A stretch of 64,000 nt of DNA from Clostridia bacterium (GCA_017558825.1 JAFYTO010000015.1:45711-109710), one strand, 5' to 3'. Shown: positions 17,790 through 27,900, counted from the stretch's first letter. Numbers and translations are program-made. The notes: a model not told the origin generated them from the sequence alone.

Positions 17790-19541
17790 ATGATAAAAAG
17801 ACTACTAGGTTCTATAAGAGAATACAAAAAAGAGTCCATACTAACGCCAATTTTTATTATAATTGAAGTGGGTATGGAAGTTTTAATTCCTTTACTTATA
17901 AACTGGTTTGGCGGTTGCTTGCAAAACGGCGATGGTAAAGGTATGTTAATTTACGGCTTACTTATGGTTTTATCTGCTGGAATATCGCTTATTGCGGGTA
18001 TGATTGCAGGTAGAACTTGTGCTAAGGCAGCAACAGGCTTTTCTAAAAACTTAAGGCATGATATGTTTGAAAACGTGCAAGGCTTTTCTTTTGCCAATAT
18101 AGATAAGTTTTCTACTTCATCTTTAGTAACACGCTTAACTACTGACGTAAATAACGTTCAAATGGCGTATATGATGATTATTAGAACGGCAATTAGAAGC
18201 CCTTTAATGTTTATATTCTCAGTGGCAATGAGCTTTTATATTAGCCCTACGCTCCCTGCAATTTTCTGTGTAACTATTCCGGTATTGGCTTTTGGTATAA
18301 TATTCATCATTAAAAACGCAATGCCAATATTTAAAAAAGTATTTAAAAAATACGATAACTTAAACGAATCTGTTCAAGAAAACATTAAAGGTATGCGCGT
18401 TGTTAAGGCGTACGTTAGAGAAGATTATGAAACTAAAAAGTTTAAAGACGTGTCTGGCGACCTTGCTAAAGACTTTATTAAGGCGGAAAAAATCCTTGCT
18501 TTAAACAATCCTTTAATGCAATTTTGCTTAAACATTTCTCTTCTTTTAATAGCGTTCTTTGGCTCACAAATAATAATTAGCCAAACTCAAAATTTAAACG
18601 TTTTTGGTTTAACAAGCTTGCTTACGTATTCGCTTCAAATTTTAATGTCGCTTCAAATGCTTTCAATGATTTTCGTTATGATAACGTTATCGCTTGAATC
18701 TGCTAGGCGTATTGTTGAAGTGTTAGATGAAAAGAGCACTTTAACTAATAAAGAAAATGCAATTACTACAGTTAATGACGGCACTATTGAATTTAACAAC
18801 GTTAATTTTAGATACTACAAGAATGCGGAAAAGAACATTTTAACAAATATCAATTTAAAAATTGAAAGTGGTAAAACAGTTGGTATTATAGGTGGAACTG
18901 GTTCTGGTAAAACTTCACTTGTCAACTTAATTTCAAGGCTTTATGACGTTAGCGAAGGCGAAGTTAAAGTTGGTGGCATAAACGTTAAAGATTACGATAT
19001 GGAAGTTTTAAGAGAGAAAGTTGCAGTCGTACTTCAAAAGAACGTTTTATTTAGCGGAACTATTAAAGAGAATTTAAGGTGGGGCGATAATAACGCTACA
19101 GATGAAGAGCTTATAAAAGCTTGTAAAATGGCATGCGCGCACGAATTTATTACTTCTTTCCCTAATGGTTACGACACGTTCATTGAACAAGGCGGTGCAA
19201 ACGTTTCAGGCGGTCAAAAGCAAAGGCTTTGCATAGCGCGCGCTATTCTTAAAAAACCAAAAGTTATTATCTTTGACGACTCTACTTCCGCCGTTGATAT
19301 GAAGACTGACGCAATGCTTCGCAAGGCTATTAAAACCGAACTTCCTTCAGTTACTAAAATTATAGTAGCGCAACGTATTGCTTCCGTTCAAGATGCAGAC
19401 GTTATTGTGGTTATGGATGGTGGCGAAATTAAATCCGTTGGCACGCACGAAGAGCTTTTACAGTCTAGTGAGATTTACAAAGAAGTTTACACTTCTCAAC
19501 ATAAAATGGCTGACTTTGACGAAAACGGAGGTGAAAACTAA
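17790..19541 (+). CDS. ABC exporter, half-transporter with degenerate ATP site
   Basis: This 583-residue half-transporter has an N-terminal six-helix membrane domain (about 1-320) and a C-terminal nucleotide-binding domain. Walker A is GGTGSGKTS, the signature is VSGGQKQR, and Walker B is VIIFDDSTSAVD, where Asp replaces the usual catalytic Glu. That substitution is a hallmark of the non-catalytic partner in heterodimeric exporters such as BmrC/BmrD and LmrC/LmrD. The stop overlaps the start of the partner gene. Likely cargo is a drug, lipid or peptide, but nothing nearby tells which. Confidence 0.92.
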   Translation: MIKRLLGSIREYKKESILTPIFIIIEVGMEVLIPLLINWFGGCLQNGDGKGMLIYGLLMVLSAGISLIAGMIAGRTCAKAATGFSKNLRHDMFENVQGFSFANIDKFSTSSLVTRLTTDVNNVQMAYMMIIRTAIRSPLMFIFSVAMSFYISPTLPAIFCVTIPVLAFGIIFIIKNAMPIFKKVFKKYDNLNESVQENIKGMRVVKAYVREDYETKKFKDVSGDLAKDFIKAEKILALNNPLMQFCLNISLLLIAFFGSQIIISQTQNLNVFGLTSLLTYSLQILMSLQMLSMIFVMITLSLESARRIVEVLDEKSTLTNKENAITTVNDGTIEFNNVNFRYYKNAEKNILTNINLKIESGKTVGIIGGTGSGKTSLVNLISRLYDVSEGEVKVGGINVKDYDMEVLREKVAVVLQKNVLFSGTIKENLRWGDNNATDEELIKACKMACAHEFITSFPNGYDTFIEQGGANVSGGQKQRLCIARAILKKPKVIIFDDSTSAVDMKTDAMLRKAIKTELPSVTKIIVAQRIASVQDADVIVVMDGGEIKSVGTHEELLQSSEIYKEVYTSQHKMADFDENGGEN

Positions 19542-21535
19542 TGGCTAAAATGAGTAATAGTTTTAAACCCCCTATGGGCAAAGGTTCAATGGGCAAAGGC
19601 CCTATGAAAAAGGGAATTAAAAATCTAGATTTCAAAGCACTTTTTAGAATTTTAGGCATACTTTTTAAAGAGTATAAAGCAAGCTATGTTATAGTATTGT
19701 GTAGCGTTATGATAAGCGCTGTTGCAAGTTCTGTTGGCGGGTTATTTTTAAACCAAGTTTACACTGCGTTAGAAAACTTTTTAGCAGGCACTCCGTATGA
19801 AGAAACATGGAAAATTATTATAACGGCTCTTGCAACGCTTGGATTTATTTACTTAATAAACATAGTTTTCTCATATACGTTTAACGTTTTGGGCGCAATA
19901 TTAACTCAACGCTTTTTGCGTGATATGCGTATAAAATTATTCTCAAGAATGCAAAAATTGCCAATAAAGTATTTTGATACGCACACTCACGGCGATATAA
20001 TGAGTACGTACACTAACGATATTGATGCGTTAAGGCAACTTGTTTCGCAAAGTATGCCACAATTACTTTCAACGGTTATAACGCTCGTAACGCTTACGTT
20101 CGTTATGCTTTACATTAGCGTAATACTTTTCTTGGTTGTTGTTTTAGGCTTAATATTTATTACGTTCGTTACAAAACTTGTCGGCGGTAACAGTGCTAAA
20201 TACTTTATGGCTCAACAAAGGGCGGTAGCAAAAGCAGAGGGCTATATTGAAGAAAGTATGGCTGGTCAAAAAGTTATTAAAGTATTCTGCCACGAAGACG
20301 AAAGTTTAGAAAAGTTTGATGCGTTAAACGATGAGTTGTTTAACGTTTCTAACAAGGCAAACGCATTTTCAAATATTTTAATGCCAATAATACACAATAT
20401 AGGCAATATCTTATACGTTGTTATTGCATTTTTAGGTGGTGGCATTGTAATTTTAACGCAAGGCACAGGCATTAATATAAGTATTCAAAACCTTGTTTTA
20501 AACGGAAGTCTTGTTGGCGTTATGAATATAGCAACAGTTGTTTCTTTCTTAGGTTTGGCAAGACGCTTTGCCAACACTACTGGCATGGTTTCTAACCAAA
20601 TTAACTCTGTGGTTATGGCGGTTGCAGGCTCTAATAGAATTTTTGAGTTATTAGATGAAAAGCCTGAAGAAGATAACGGTTACGTTACCTTAGTAAAAGC
20701 CATTAAACTTGAAGACGGAACGTATCAAGAATCTACCGATGATACTGGTATTTGGGTATGGAAGCACCCTCATAAAGAAGACGGTAGCGTAACGTATACT
20801 GAACTTAAAGGTGACGTTCGCTTAACTGACGTTGATTTTGGATATGAAGAAAATCATATAGTTTTACACGGTGTAACGCTTTACGCAGAGCCTGGACAAA
20901 AAGTTGCCTTCGTTGGTGCAACTGGCGCTGGTAAAACCACCATAACAAATCTAATAAACCGTTTCTATGACATTGCTGACGGTAAAATTAGGTATGACGG
21001 TATAAATATTAACAAAATCAAAAAAGCCGATTTAAGAAGGTCGCTCGGCATAGTTTTACAAGACGTAAGCTTATTTAGCGGAACTATAATGGATAATATT
21101 AGGTATGGTAAGTTAGATGCTACTGATGAAGAGTGTATAAACGCCGCAAAGCTTGCTAACGCGCACGACTTTATTACTCGTTTGCCAGAAGGTTATAATA
21201 CCTATATTACTGGTGATGGGGCTAACTTCTCTCAAGGACAACGCCAGCTTTTATCAATAGCGCGTGCGGCAGTTAAAAACGCACCTGCAATGATACTTGA
21301 CGAAGCTACTTCTTCAATAGATACGCGTACCGAACTTTTAGTTCAAAAAGGCACGAATAGATTAATGGAAGGCAGAACTGTTTTTGTAATAGCACATAGG
21401 CTTTCAACCGTAAAAGATGCTGACGTTATTATGGTTTTAGACAAAGGCAGAATTATAGAACGTGGCTCACACGATGAACTTATTAAACAAAAGGGCACTT
21501 ATTACCGCTTATACACTGGTAATTTTGCCGAATAA
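19541..21535 (+). CDS. ABC exporter, catalytic half-transporter
   Basis: This 664-residue partner of the preceding gene starts within its stop codon (TAATG) behind a GGAGGTG site. It has a basic, glycine/methionine-rich N-terminal tail, six membrane helices, an extra acidic loop of about 40 residues before the nucleotide-binding domain, Walker A GATGAGKTT, signature FSQGQRQL, and a canonical Walker B with Glu (MILDEATSSID). The pair is therefore predicted to carry one active and one impaired ATPase site. A terminator follows. Confidence 0.92.
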   Translation: MAKMSNSFKPPMGKGSMGKGPMKKGIKNLDFKALFRILGILFKEYKASYVIVLCSVMISAVASSVGGLFLNQVYTALENFLAGTPYEETWKIIITALATLGFIYLINIVFSYTFNVLGAILTQRFLRDMRIKLFSRMQKLPIKYFDTHTHGDIMSTYTNDIDALRQLVSQSMPQLLSTVITLVTLTFVMLYISVILFLVVVLGLIFITFVTKLVGGNSAKYFMAQQRAVAKAEGYIEESMAGQKVIKVFCHEDESLEKFDALNDELFNVSNKANAFSNILMPIIHNIGNILYVVIAFLGGGIVILTQGTGINISIQNLVLNGSLVGVMNIATVVSFLGLARRFANTTGMVSNQINSVVMAVAGSNRIFELLDEKPEEDNGYVTLVKAIKLEDGTYQESTDDTGIWVWKHPHKEDGSVTYTELKGDVRLTDVDFGYEENHIVLHGVTLYAEPGQKVAFVGATGAGKTTITNLINRFYDIADGKIRYDGININKIKKADLRRSLGIVLQDVSLFSGTIMDNIRYGKLDATDEECINAAKLANAHDFITRLPEGYNTYITGDGANFSQGQRQLLSIARAAVKNAPAMILDEATSSIDTRTELLVQKGTNRLMEGRTVFVIAHRLSTVKDADVIMVLDKGRIIERGSHDELIKQKGTYYRLYTGNFAE

Positions 21536-21557
21536 TTAAAGCAAATATTAATTAAAT

Positions 21558-21596
21558 GTGGTTTGTTATAAATGTATAGCAAACCACTTTTTTTAA
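21558..21596 (+). terminator. Rho-independent terminator of the exporter operon
   Basis: Thirteen-base stem GTGGTTTGTTATA / TATAGCAAACCAC (one G-U pair) and T-run. Confidence 0.9.
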
Positions 21597-21706
21597 TTGT
21601 TTTACCTAAAAATTTGCCTTTTTTTGAAAATTAGTTTGTGCGCCACAGTCAATATAGTGTTTTTTGTACGCCGACAAAATATTTTTTGTTTTTTCTTCGC
21701 AAACAG

Positions 21707-21735
21707 TTGTCTTTTTTGCGATAATATATTATTAT
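21707..21735 (+). promoter_or_regulatory. Putative SigA promoter of the aspartate-family operon
   Basis: TTGTCT at 21707-21712, 17-base spacer, TATTAT at 21730-21735. No riboswitch or leader peptide was recognised between it and the start. Confidence 0.5.
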
Positions 21736-21772
21736 ATTATCATTATTAAAATAGGGCTAAAAGGAGTAAGTT

Positions 21773-24064
21773 ATGTACATAAGCACAAGGGGTGGCGAAA
21801 AGTTGACTGCAAGTAAGGCTATACTTAAAGGTTTGGCATGTGACGGCGGTTTATTTTTACCAGAAAGCATTAAAAAACTTAACTTAGACGACAAGTATTT
21901 TGACAAATCTTATCTTGAAATTGCAAAAGACGTATTTTCATTGTTTTTAGATGATTTTACTGAAGAGGAAATAGATTATTGCATAAACGGTGCATACAAC
22001 AAAGAAAATTTTGCTAATTGTTTTACAAAATTAGCTTCGTTTAACAATTTGTCGTTTTTAGAACTTTATCACGGTCCTACGCTTGCCTTTAAAGATATGG
22101 CGCTTACGATTTTGCCATTTTTAATTGAGGTGGCAAAAAAGAAGAATAACGTTAATGACAAGTCGCTTATTTTAGTTGCAACAAGCGGTGATACGGGCGG
22201 TGCTGCTCTTTCAAGCTTTATGAAAAACGATGCGTTTGACACCGTTGTATTGTATCCTGACGGTGGCGTTAGTGAAATTCAAGAAAAACAAATGCTATAT
22301 TACACTAACGAAAGGACGCACGCTTACGCAATTAAAGGAAATTTTGATGATTGTCAATCTTTTGTTAAGAGTGTTTTTGCTTCATATCCAAAAGATAACG
22401 GCATTTTACTTTCTTCAGCAAACTCTATAAATATAGGCAGACTAGTTCCGCAAATTATTTATTACGTTTACGCTTACTGCAAATTAGTTAAAAACGGCAC
22501 GCTTAACAAGGGCGAAGATTTTGCAATTTGCGTTCCAACTGGAAACTTTGGCGATATTTTTGCAGGTTATCTTGCTTCTCTTATAGGCGTTCCAATTTCT
22601 AAATTTATATGCGCTTCTAACGTAAACAACGTTTTAACTGACTTTTTTAAGACTGGCGTTTACGATAAAAACAGAGAGTTTAAAAAGTCTAACTCGCCAG
22701 CTATGGATATTTTAATATCTTCAAACCTTGAACGACTTGTGTTTATGGCAACGGGTAATGATGGGGCAAGAGTTAAAGAGTTAATGCAAAGTTTAAACGA
22801 GACGGGCAAATACTCTCTTACTCAAAGTGAAATGCAAAATTTAAGCAACTTTGATGCAAGCTTTACAAATGAAGAAGATACTATTAAGGCAATAAAAAAA
22901 GCTTATGAAGAGTTGGGTTACTTAATAGACCCACACACAGCCGTTGCTTACGATTGTTACAACAAATTAAAAATCAATCAAAAAACGTTAATTGTTTCAA
23001 CTGCAAGTCCTTTCAAATTCCCTTACACAATGGCAAAAGCACTTAATTTACCAAGTGATAAGAGTGAGTTTGAAATTATTAAAGATATAGCTACGTTTTC
23101 TAAAGTTAAAATTCCTTACGGTATTAAAAAACTTGAAAAGTGCAAAAAGAAAACTATTTTAAAAACAAAGCAAGATATTTTAGATATTGTAACTTATAGC
23201 ACTAACAAATACGAAGTTATAGTGCCTTGCTCTTCGGCAAACTTAGGTTGTTCGTTTGACTGTAGCGGCGTAGCGTTAAGTTTATACAACTCTTTCTATT
23301 TTGAAAAGAGCGAAAAAGACCAAGTTGAATATGGCACTGTAGAAAACAATTTAATGCTAAAGGCGTACAAAATTGCTTTTGAAAAATCGGGCAAGCCATA
23401 TATTCCTGTAAAAATTACGCAAGGCAAAAACGAAGTTCCGTCAGCGCGTGGTTTAGGTTCTTCTTCAACTTGCATAGTTGCAGGCGTGGTTGGTGCAAAC
23501 TTAATGCTTAAAAACTACTTTAAAAAGCAAGAACTTTTAGAAATTATGACGGAAATTGAAGGCCATCCAGACAACGTTGCACCTGCATTTTTAGGCGGAT
23601 TTGTAACGTCTTGTATGGCAGGCGGAAACGTGTTTACCGTTAAAAATCACGTTAGCCCTAAACTTGCAATTTACGCTCTTATTCCTGACTTTGAGTTGTC
23701 TACTAAAAAGGCAAGAGGAGTGTTGCCAGAAACAATTCCTCTTAAAGATGCTATTCATAATTTGTGCCGTAGCGCAATTACGGCTGAAGCGTTTTTAAAA
23801 GGCGACATGCAAATGATAAAGGCGGTGTTTGACGATAAGATACATCAGCCAGCACGATTCCCACTTATTAAAGGCTCACAAAAAATAATTGAAATTATGA
23901 AAGAAAAGGGCTATGCAGTAGCAATAAGTGGAGCGGGCTCAACTCTATTAGCAGTTGGATTAAAAAATAACGATGAAGTTTCTTCTATGAATATTGACGG
24001 AGTTAAGTGGACTGTAAAAAAACTTCGCGTAGATGATAAAGGAGCAACGTTTAAAAAATGTTAA
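21773..24064 (+). CDS. Fused threonine synthase - homoserine kinase
   Basis: This single 763-residue reading frame joins two consecutive enzymes of threonine biosynthesis. Residues 1 to about 470 are threonine synthase (ThrC): MYISTRGG start, HGPTLAFKDMA with the PLP lysine at residue 107, and ATSGDTGGAA. From about residue 478 begins a GHMP-type homoserine kinase (ThrB): VIVPCSSANLGCSFDCSG and the ATP-binding loop PSARGLGSSST. The linker (about 470-478) holds no stop or start that would split them. Homoserine phosphate made by the C-terminal domain is the substrate of the N-terminal domain, so channelling is possible. An AAGGAG site precedes the start. Confidence 0.93.
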   Translation: MYISTRGGEKLTASKAILKGLACDGGLFLPESIKKLNLDDKYFDKSYLEIAKDVFSLFLDDFTEEEIDYCINGAYNKENFANCFTKLASFNNLSFLELYHGPTLAFKDMALTILPFLIEVAKKKNNVNDKSLILVATSGDTGGAALSSFMKNDAFDTVVLYPDGGVSEIQEKQMLYYTNERTHAYAIKGNFDDCQSFVKSVFASYPKDNGILLSSANSINIGRLVPQIIYYVYAYCKLVKNGTLNKGEDFAICVPTGNFGDIFAGYLASLIGVPISKFICASNVNNVLTDFFKTGVYDKNREFKKSNSPAMDILISSNLERLVFMATGNDGARVKELMQSLNETGKYSLTQSEMQNLSNFDASFTNEEDTIKAIKKAYEELGYLIDPHTAVAYDCYNKLKINQKTLIVSTASPFKFPYTMAKALNLPSDKSEFEIIKDIATFSKVKIPYGIKKLEKCKKKTILKTKQDILDIVTYSTNKYEVIVPCSSANLGCSFDCSGVALSLYNSFYFEKSEKDQVEYGTVENNLMLKAYKIAFEKSGKPYIPVKITQGKNEVPSARGLGSSSTCIVAGVVGANLMLKNYFKKQELLEIMTEIEGHPDNVAPAFLGGFVTSCMAGGNVFTVKNHVSPKLAIYALIPDFELSTKKARGVLPETIPLKDAIHNLCRSAITAEAFLKGDMQMIKAVFDDKIHQPARFPLIKGSQKIIEIMKEKGYAVAISGAGSTLLAVGLKNNDEVSSMNIDGVKWTVKKLRVDDKGATFKKC

Positions 24065-24489
24065 AAGAGTTTTTAATGATACATAAAGACGTGTTGCCTC
24101 CGTGCTATGAGCAAGTTGTTAAGGCTTCAAAACTAGTAGAGCAAGAGGGTAAAAGCGTTAGTGACGTTTGTAAAGAGCTTGATATTAGCCGTTCTACTTT
24201 TTACAAATATAAAGATAAGGTTTTTGAACTTTCATCAAGTTATGCAAAAAAAGCTATAATATCGTTTAGAACTGAGCATGAAAAAGGTGTTTTATCAAAC
24301 ATTTTAAACACAATATCCAGTTTAAACGGCAACATATTAACAATTAACCAAGATATGCCACTACATAATATGGCATACATAACAATAGCTTTAGAAACGG
24401 CTGAATTAAGCGTGTCTGTATATGAACTTATAGCACAACTTAAAAAAATTCCAAAGATTAAAGAAGTTAATTTATTAGCATTTGAATAG
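24058..24489 (+). CDS. ACT domain-containing protein with helix-turn-helix (UPF0735/PheB-like)
   Basis: This 143-residue protein has an N-terminal segment KSVSDVCKELDISRSTFYKYKDKVF that looks like a helix-turn-helix, followed by an ACT domain (about 65-143) expected to bind an amino acid. The architecture matches the UPF0735/PheB family, whose function is mostly unproven. It overlaps the preceding fusion gene by seven bases. An alternative start at 24076 is possible, but homologous N-termini favour the earlier ATG. Position in the operon suggests sensing of threonine, methionine or another end product. Confidence 0.85.
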   Translation: MLKEFLMIHKDVLPPCYEQVVKASKLVEQEGKSVSDVCKELDISRSTFYKYKDKVFELSSSYAKKAIISFRTEHEKGVLSNILNTISSLNGNILTINQDMPLHNMAYITIALETAELSVSVYELIAQLKKIPKIKEVNLLAFE

Positions 24490-24498
24490 GAGATAAAA

Positions 24499-25572
24499 AT
24501 GAACGTAGGATTACTTGGATGCGGTGTAATAGGTGGCGGTGTTTTACAACTTATTGACAATTTGCCAAAAGAAAAAGGCTTTAAGGTTGTAAAAGTTTTC
24601 GACTTGCCTATTAAAAAAGATATATTAAAAGAAAGATTTGCTGAAAATGCAAGCGAAGTTTGTGAAAATAGCGAAGTTGACGTTGTTATTGAAGCAATGG
24701 GCGGAGATAAATTTCCTTACGAGTGCATTAAAACGGCACTGCTTAATAAAAAGCACGTTATAACTTCAAATAAAGAGGTTGTAAGCTTGCATATTGAAGA
24801 GTTTTATACTTTAGCAAAAGAAAACGGAGTGTTCTTTATGTGTGAAGCTTCTGTTGGCGGAGGAATTCCTTTAATTTGTTCGCTTATAGATAGCGCAAAG
24901 GTAGATAAAATAGACCACATTTACGGCATAATAAACGGCACAACGAATTACATTTTAACACGAATGCAAAAAGACGGGGTTAGTTTAGACGAGGCTCTTG
25001 ACGATGCTAAGGCGTTAGGCTTTGCTGAAAGAGATGCAACTGCCGACCTTGAAGGCTTAGATATGACTAGAAAAATTTGCATACTTTCTTCTATTGCGTA
25101 CGGCGGAGTTGTAAATTATAGTGACGTTTATCATTACGGTGTAACTAACCTTACAAAAGAAATTTTAAAAGATATAAATTCACTTGGTTACAATATAAAA
25201 TTTATTGCTGAAAGTAAATTGGTAAACGATACTGTTAGGGTTTCAGTTGAACCTGTTTTAATAACAAATGAAAATTCGTTAAACGGTGTAAGTTACGAAT
25301 TTAACGCTGTTTACTATAACTGCTTAAGCAACGGCTTACTTGGCTTTTACGGTAAGGGGGCGGGAAGATTTCCAACAGCTTCTGCAATGGTAAACGACCT
25401 TGTAAGAATAAACGACCTTAAAAATCCGTATTATTTCAAAAATGAAAAGTTGTTTAAGGTTGAGAATTTTAAAAATGAGTCTAAGTATTACGTTTATGAC
25501 GGAATAAAGGGCAAAATTATAGATAAACTTATGGACGCGTCTAACTATAAGTTTGTAGCAAGAATATTTTAA
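24499..25572 (+). CDS. hom: Homoserine dehydrogenase, short form without ACT domain
   Basis: This enzyme reduces aspartate semialdehyde to homoserine with NAD(P)H. The nucleotide-binding motif GLLGCGVIGGGV is at the N-terminus, and the catalytic region contains EASVGGGIPLI and YGIINGTTNYIL. At 357 residues it ends after the catalytic domain, without the C-terminal ACT domain that gives threonine feedback control in many bacterial enzymes. The ACT protein encoded just upstream could supply regulation in trans (inference). AGGAGA precedes the start. Confidence 0.95.
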   Translation: MNVGLLGCGVIGGGVLQLIDNLPKEKGFKVVKVFDLPIKKDILKERFAENASEVCENSEVDVVIEAMGGDKFPYECIKTALLNKKHVITSNKEVVSLHIEEFYTLAKENGVFFMCEASVGGGIPLICSLIDSAKVDKIDHIYGIINGTTNYILTRMQKDGVSLDEALDDAKALGFAERDATADLEGLDMTRKICILSSIAYGGVVNYSDVYHYGVTNLTKEILKDINSLGYNIKFIAESKLVNDTVRVSVEPVLITNENSLNGVSYEFNAVYYNCLSNGLLGFYGKGAGRFPTASAMVNDLVRINDLKNPYYFKNEKLFKVENFKNESKYYVYDGIKGKIIDKLMDASNYKFVARIF

Positions 25573-25600
25573 GGCGAATAAATATTAGGAGAGAATGATT

Positions 25601-26596
25601 ATGAAAAAATATAAAGTTGCAGTAGTTGGCGCTACGGGTTTAGTAGGTTCTACGTTTTTAAAAGTTTTAAAGGAATATGATTTTCCTATTAGCGAACTCA
25701 CGTTATTCGCTTCTGAAAGAAGCGCAGGCAAAGTGCTTGAATATAATGGTAAAGAATACGTTTTACAAAAATTAGAAAAAGGCTGTTTTGAAGGTATTGA
25801 AATTGCACTTTTTAGCGCTGGTGGAAAAGTGAGTGAAGAATGGGCTGTAGAAGCAGAAAAGAGCGGTACGATTGTAATTGACAACTCTAGCGCTTGGCGT
25901 ATGGTTAGCGATTGCGCGTTAATCGTTCCAGAAATTAACCTTAACGCATTTGACAATGCTCGCAAAATTGTTGCAAACCCTAACTGCAGTACAATTCAAA
26001 GCGTATTGCCACTTAAGCCATTACAAGAAAAATTTGGTCTTAAAAGGGTTGTTTACACTACTTACCAAGCAGTTTCAGGTAGCGGTCAAAAGGGTAAAAA
26101 TGATTTAGAAAGAACTTTAAAAGGTGAAGAACCACAATTCTATCCTTACAACATTTCTAAAACTTGCATTCCTCACATTGATAGTTTTACAGATAATGGC
26201 TACACTAAAGAGGAACTTAAAATGGTTAACGAAACAAGAAAGATTTTAGGTTTACCTGACCTTAAAGTTTCCGCAACTTGCGTAAGAGTTCCTGTTGCCA
26301 ATTCACACGCTGTTTCAATGATGGTTGAACTTGAAAAAGAATTTACTTTAGAAGAAGTTAGAAAAGCTTTTGAAGAGCAAGACGGCATTGTTTTAGTTGA
26401 CGACCCACAAAATTTAAAATACCCTGTTGCTACTATGGCAAACGGAACTGACGCCGTATACGTTGGTAGAATTAGGCGTGACTTATCTTGCGATAACGGT
26501 TTACTTTTCTACGCCGTTAGCGACAATATTAGAAAAGGTGCTGCAGCAAATGCAGTTCAAATAGCAAAAGCATTAATAGAGGCAGATAAAATATGA
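25601..26596 (+). CDS. asd: Aspartate-semialdehyde dehydrogenase
   Basis: This enzyme reduces aspartyl phosphate to aspartate semialdehyde. The N-terminal VAVVGATGLVGSTFL nucleotide motif and the catalytic cysteine in NPNCSTIQ are present, and the 331-residue length is normal. The ATG at 25601 is chosen because it lies 8 bases from AGGAGA at 25587-25592; an in-frame ATG at 25595 would be only two bases away. The stop overlaps the aspartokinase start (ATGA). Confidence 0.96.
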   Translation: MKKYKVAVVGATGLVGSTFLKVLKEYDFPISELTLFASERSAGKVLEYNGKEYVLQKLEKGCFEGIEIALFSAGGKVSEEWAVEAEKSGTIVIDNSSAWRMVSDCALIVPEINLNAFDNARKIVANPNCSTIQSVLPLKPLQEKFGLKRVVYTTYQAVSGSGQKGKNDLERTLKGEEPQFYPYNISKTCIPHIDSFTDNGYTKEELKMVNETRKILGLPDLKVSATCVRVPVANSHAVSMMVELEKEFTLEEVRKAFEEQDGIVLVDDPQNLKYPVATMANGTDAVYVGRIRRDLSCDNGLLFYAVSDNIRKGAAANAVQIAKALIEADKI

Positions 26597-27900
26597 TAAC
26601 AGTAGTAAAATTTGGCGGCTCGTCCGTTGCGAGCGCAACACAATTTAATAAAGTTAAAAACATTGTTAAGGGCGATGAAAAGCGTCAAGCGGTGGTAGTT
26701 TCTGCTCTTGGCAAAAGAAATAAACAAGATAGCAAAATTACGGACCTTTTGTACGTTTTATCTTCACACATTAAATACGCCGTTGACTATTCTAGCGTTT
26801 TTAACGAAATTTATTTTAGATACAACGAAGTAAAAAATGACTTAGGCTTAAAATACGATATTCAAGCGGATTTTGACGCGTTTAAGGCTAACCTTAAAAA
26901 CGGTGCTACGGAAGAATATATCGTTAGCCGTGGCGAATATTTTTGCGCTAAGCTTATGGCTAATTATTTAGGCTATGCTTTTGTAGATGCTGCAGACGTT
27001 ATTAAGTTTAACTATGATGGAACTCTTAACTATGAAAAAACTAAACAATTAGTTAAGGCTAAATACGAAGAAGTTGGCGCAATGGTAGTTCCAGGCTTTT
27101 ACGGCAGTTACCCTACGGGCGAAATTAAATTATTCTCTCGTGGTGGCTCAGATATTACCGGCTCGCTTTTAGCAATGGCGCTTGAAGCTGAAAAATACGA
27201 AAACTGGACTGACGTTTCAGGCGTTTTAATGGCTGATCCGCGCATTGTAGAAAATCCAAAGAGAATTGCTGAAGTTACTTATGATGAATTAAGAGAACTT
27301 TCATATATGGGTGCAAGCGTTCTTCACGAAGAAACTATTTTCCCTATTCGTGAATTGAGCATTCCAATTTACATATTAAATACTAACGCTCCTAGTGACG
27401 AAGGTACTGCAATACTTCAATCTTCTTCAATAAGTGACGGTATTATTACCGGTATTTCAGGCAAAAAGAATTACAAGGCATTTACAATTGCAAAGGCTAT
27501 TACTGCTAATAAGTCGGTTGTAATTAGAAAGTGTTTAGAAGTTTTTGAACACTTTAAAGTTGCGGTAGAACATATTCCAACTGCAATTGATAAGTTTAAC
27601 GTTATTGTTGACGGTAAAAAAGTAGAAAAGAAACTTTACGACATTATTGGCAAGTTAAAAGAGGTTGAAGGCGTTGTTAACGTAGATGTAGACGGCGACC
27701 TTGCTTTAGTTGCCGTTGTTGGTAGAAATATGGCGTTAAAACCAGGTATGTCTGGCTTAATTTTCTCTATATTTGGCAAAAACAATATTAACATTAAAAC
27801 TATAGCTCAATCTACGGAAGAAATTAGTATTATCGTAGGCGTTGCAGAAGCCGACTTTGAAAAGGCTATCAACGCAATTTACGATGGCATTGTAAGATAA
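26593..27900 (+). CDS. Aspartokinase
   Basis: Aspartokinase phosphorylates aspartate at the head of the lysine, threonine and methionine pathway. The 435-residue protein starts VVKFGGSSVAS, has FSRGGSDITGSLLA in the kinase domain, and carries tandem ACT segments at the C-terminus (from about residue 320, including MSGLIFSIFGKNNINIKTIAQS), so it is likely feedback-inhibited. It is the last gene of the operon, translationally coupled to asd. Which amino acid inhibits it cannot be read from sequence. Confidence 0.95.
   Translation: MITVVKFGGSSVASATQFNKVKNIVKGDEKRQAVVVSALGKRNKQDSKITDLLYVLSSHIKYAVDYSSVFNEIYFRYNEVKNDLGLKYDIQADFDAFKANLKNGATEEYIVSRGEYFCAKLMANYLGYAFVDAADVIKFNYDGTLNYEKTKQLVKAKYEEVGAMVVPGFYGSYPTGEIKLFSRGGSDITGSLLAMALEAEKYENWTDVSGVLMADPRIVENPKRIAEVTYDELRELSYMGASVLHEETIFPIRELSIPIYILNTNAPSDEGTAILQSSSISDGIITGISGKKNYKAFTIAKAITANKSVVIRKCLEVFEHFKVAVEHIPTAIDKFNVIVDGKKVEKKLYDIIGKLKEVEGVVNVDVDGDLALVAVVGRNMALKPGMSGLIFSIFGKNNINIKTIAQSTEEISIIVGVAEADFEKAINAIYDGIVR

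Noticed and set aside
17740..17790. A riboswitch in the leader of the ABC exporter operon
   Set aside because: Only a small GCGC-closed hairpin was found, without the conserved blocks of any class I know.
21597..21706. Possible threonine attenuator leader before the ThrC-ThrB fusion
   Set aside because: No short frame rich in Thr or Ile codons and no terminator/antiterminator pair could be drawn.
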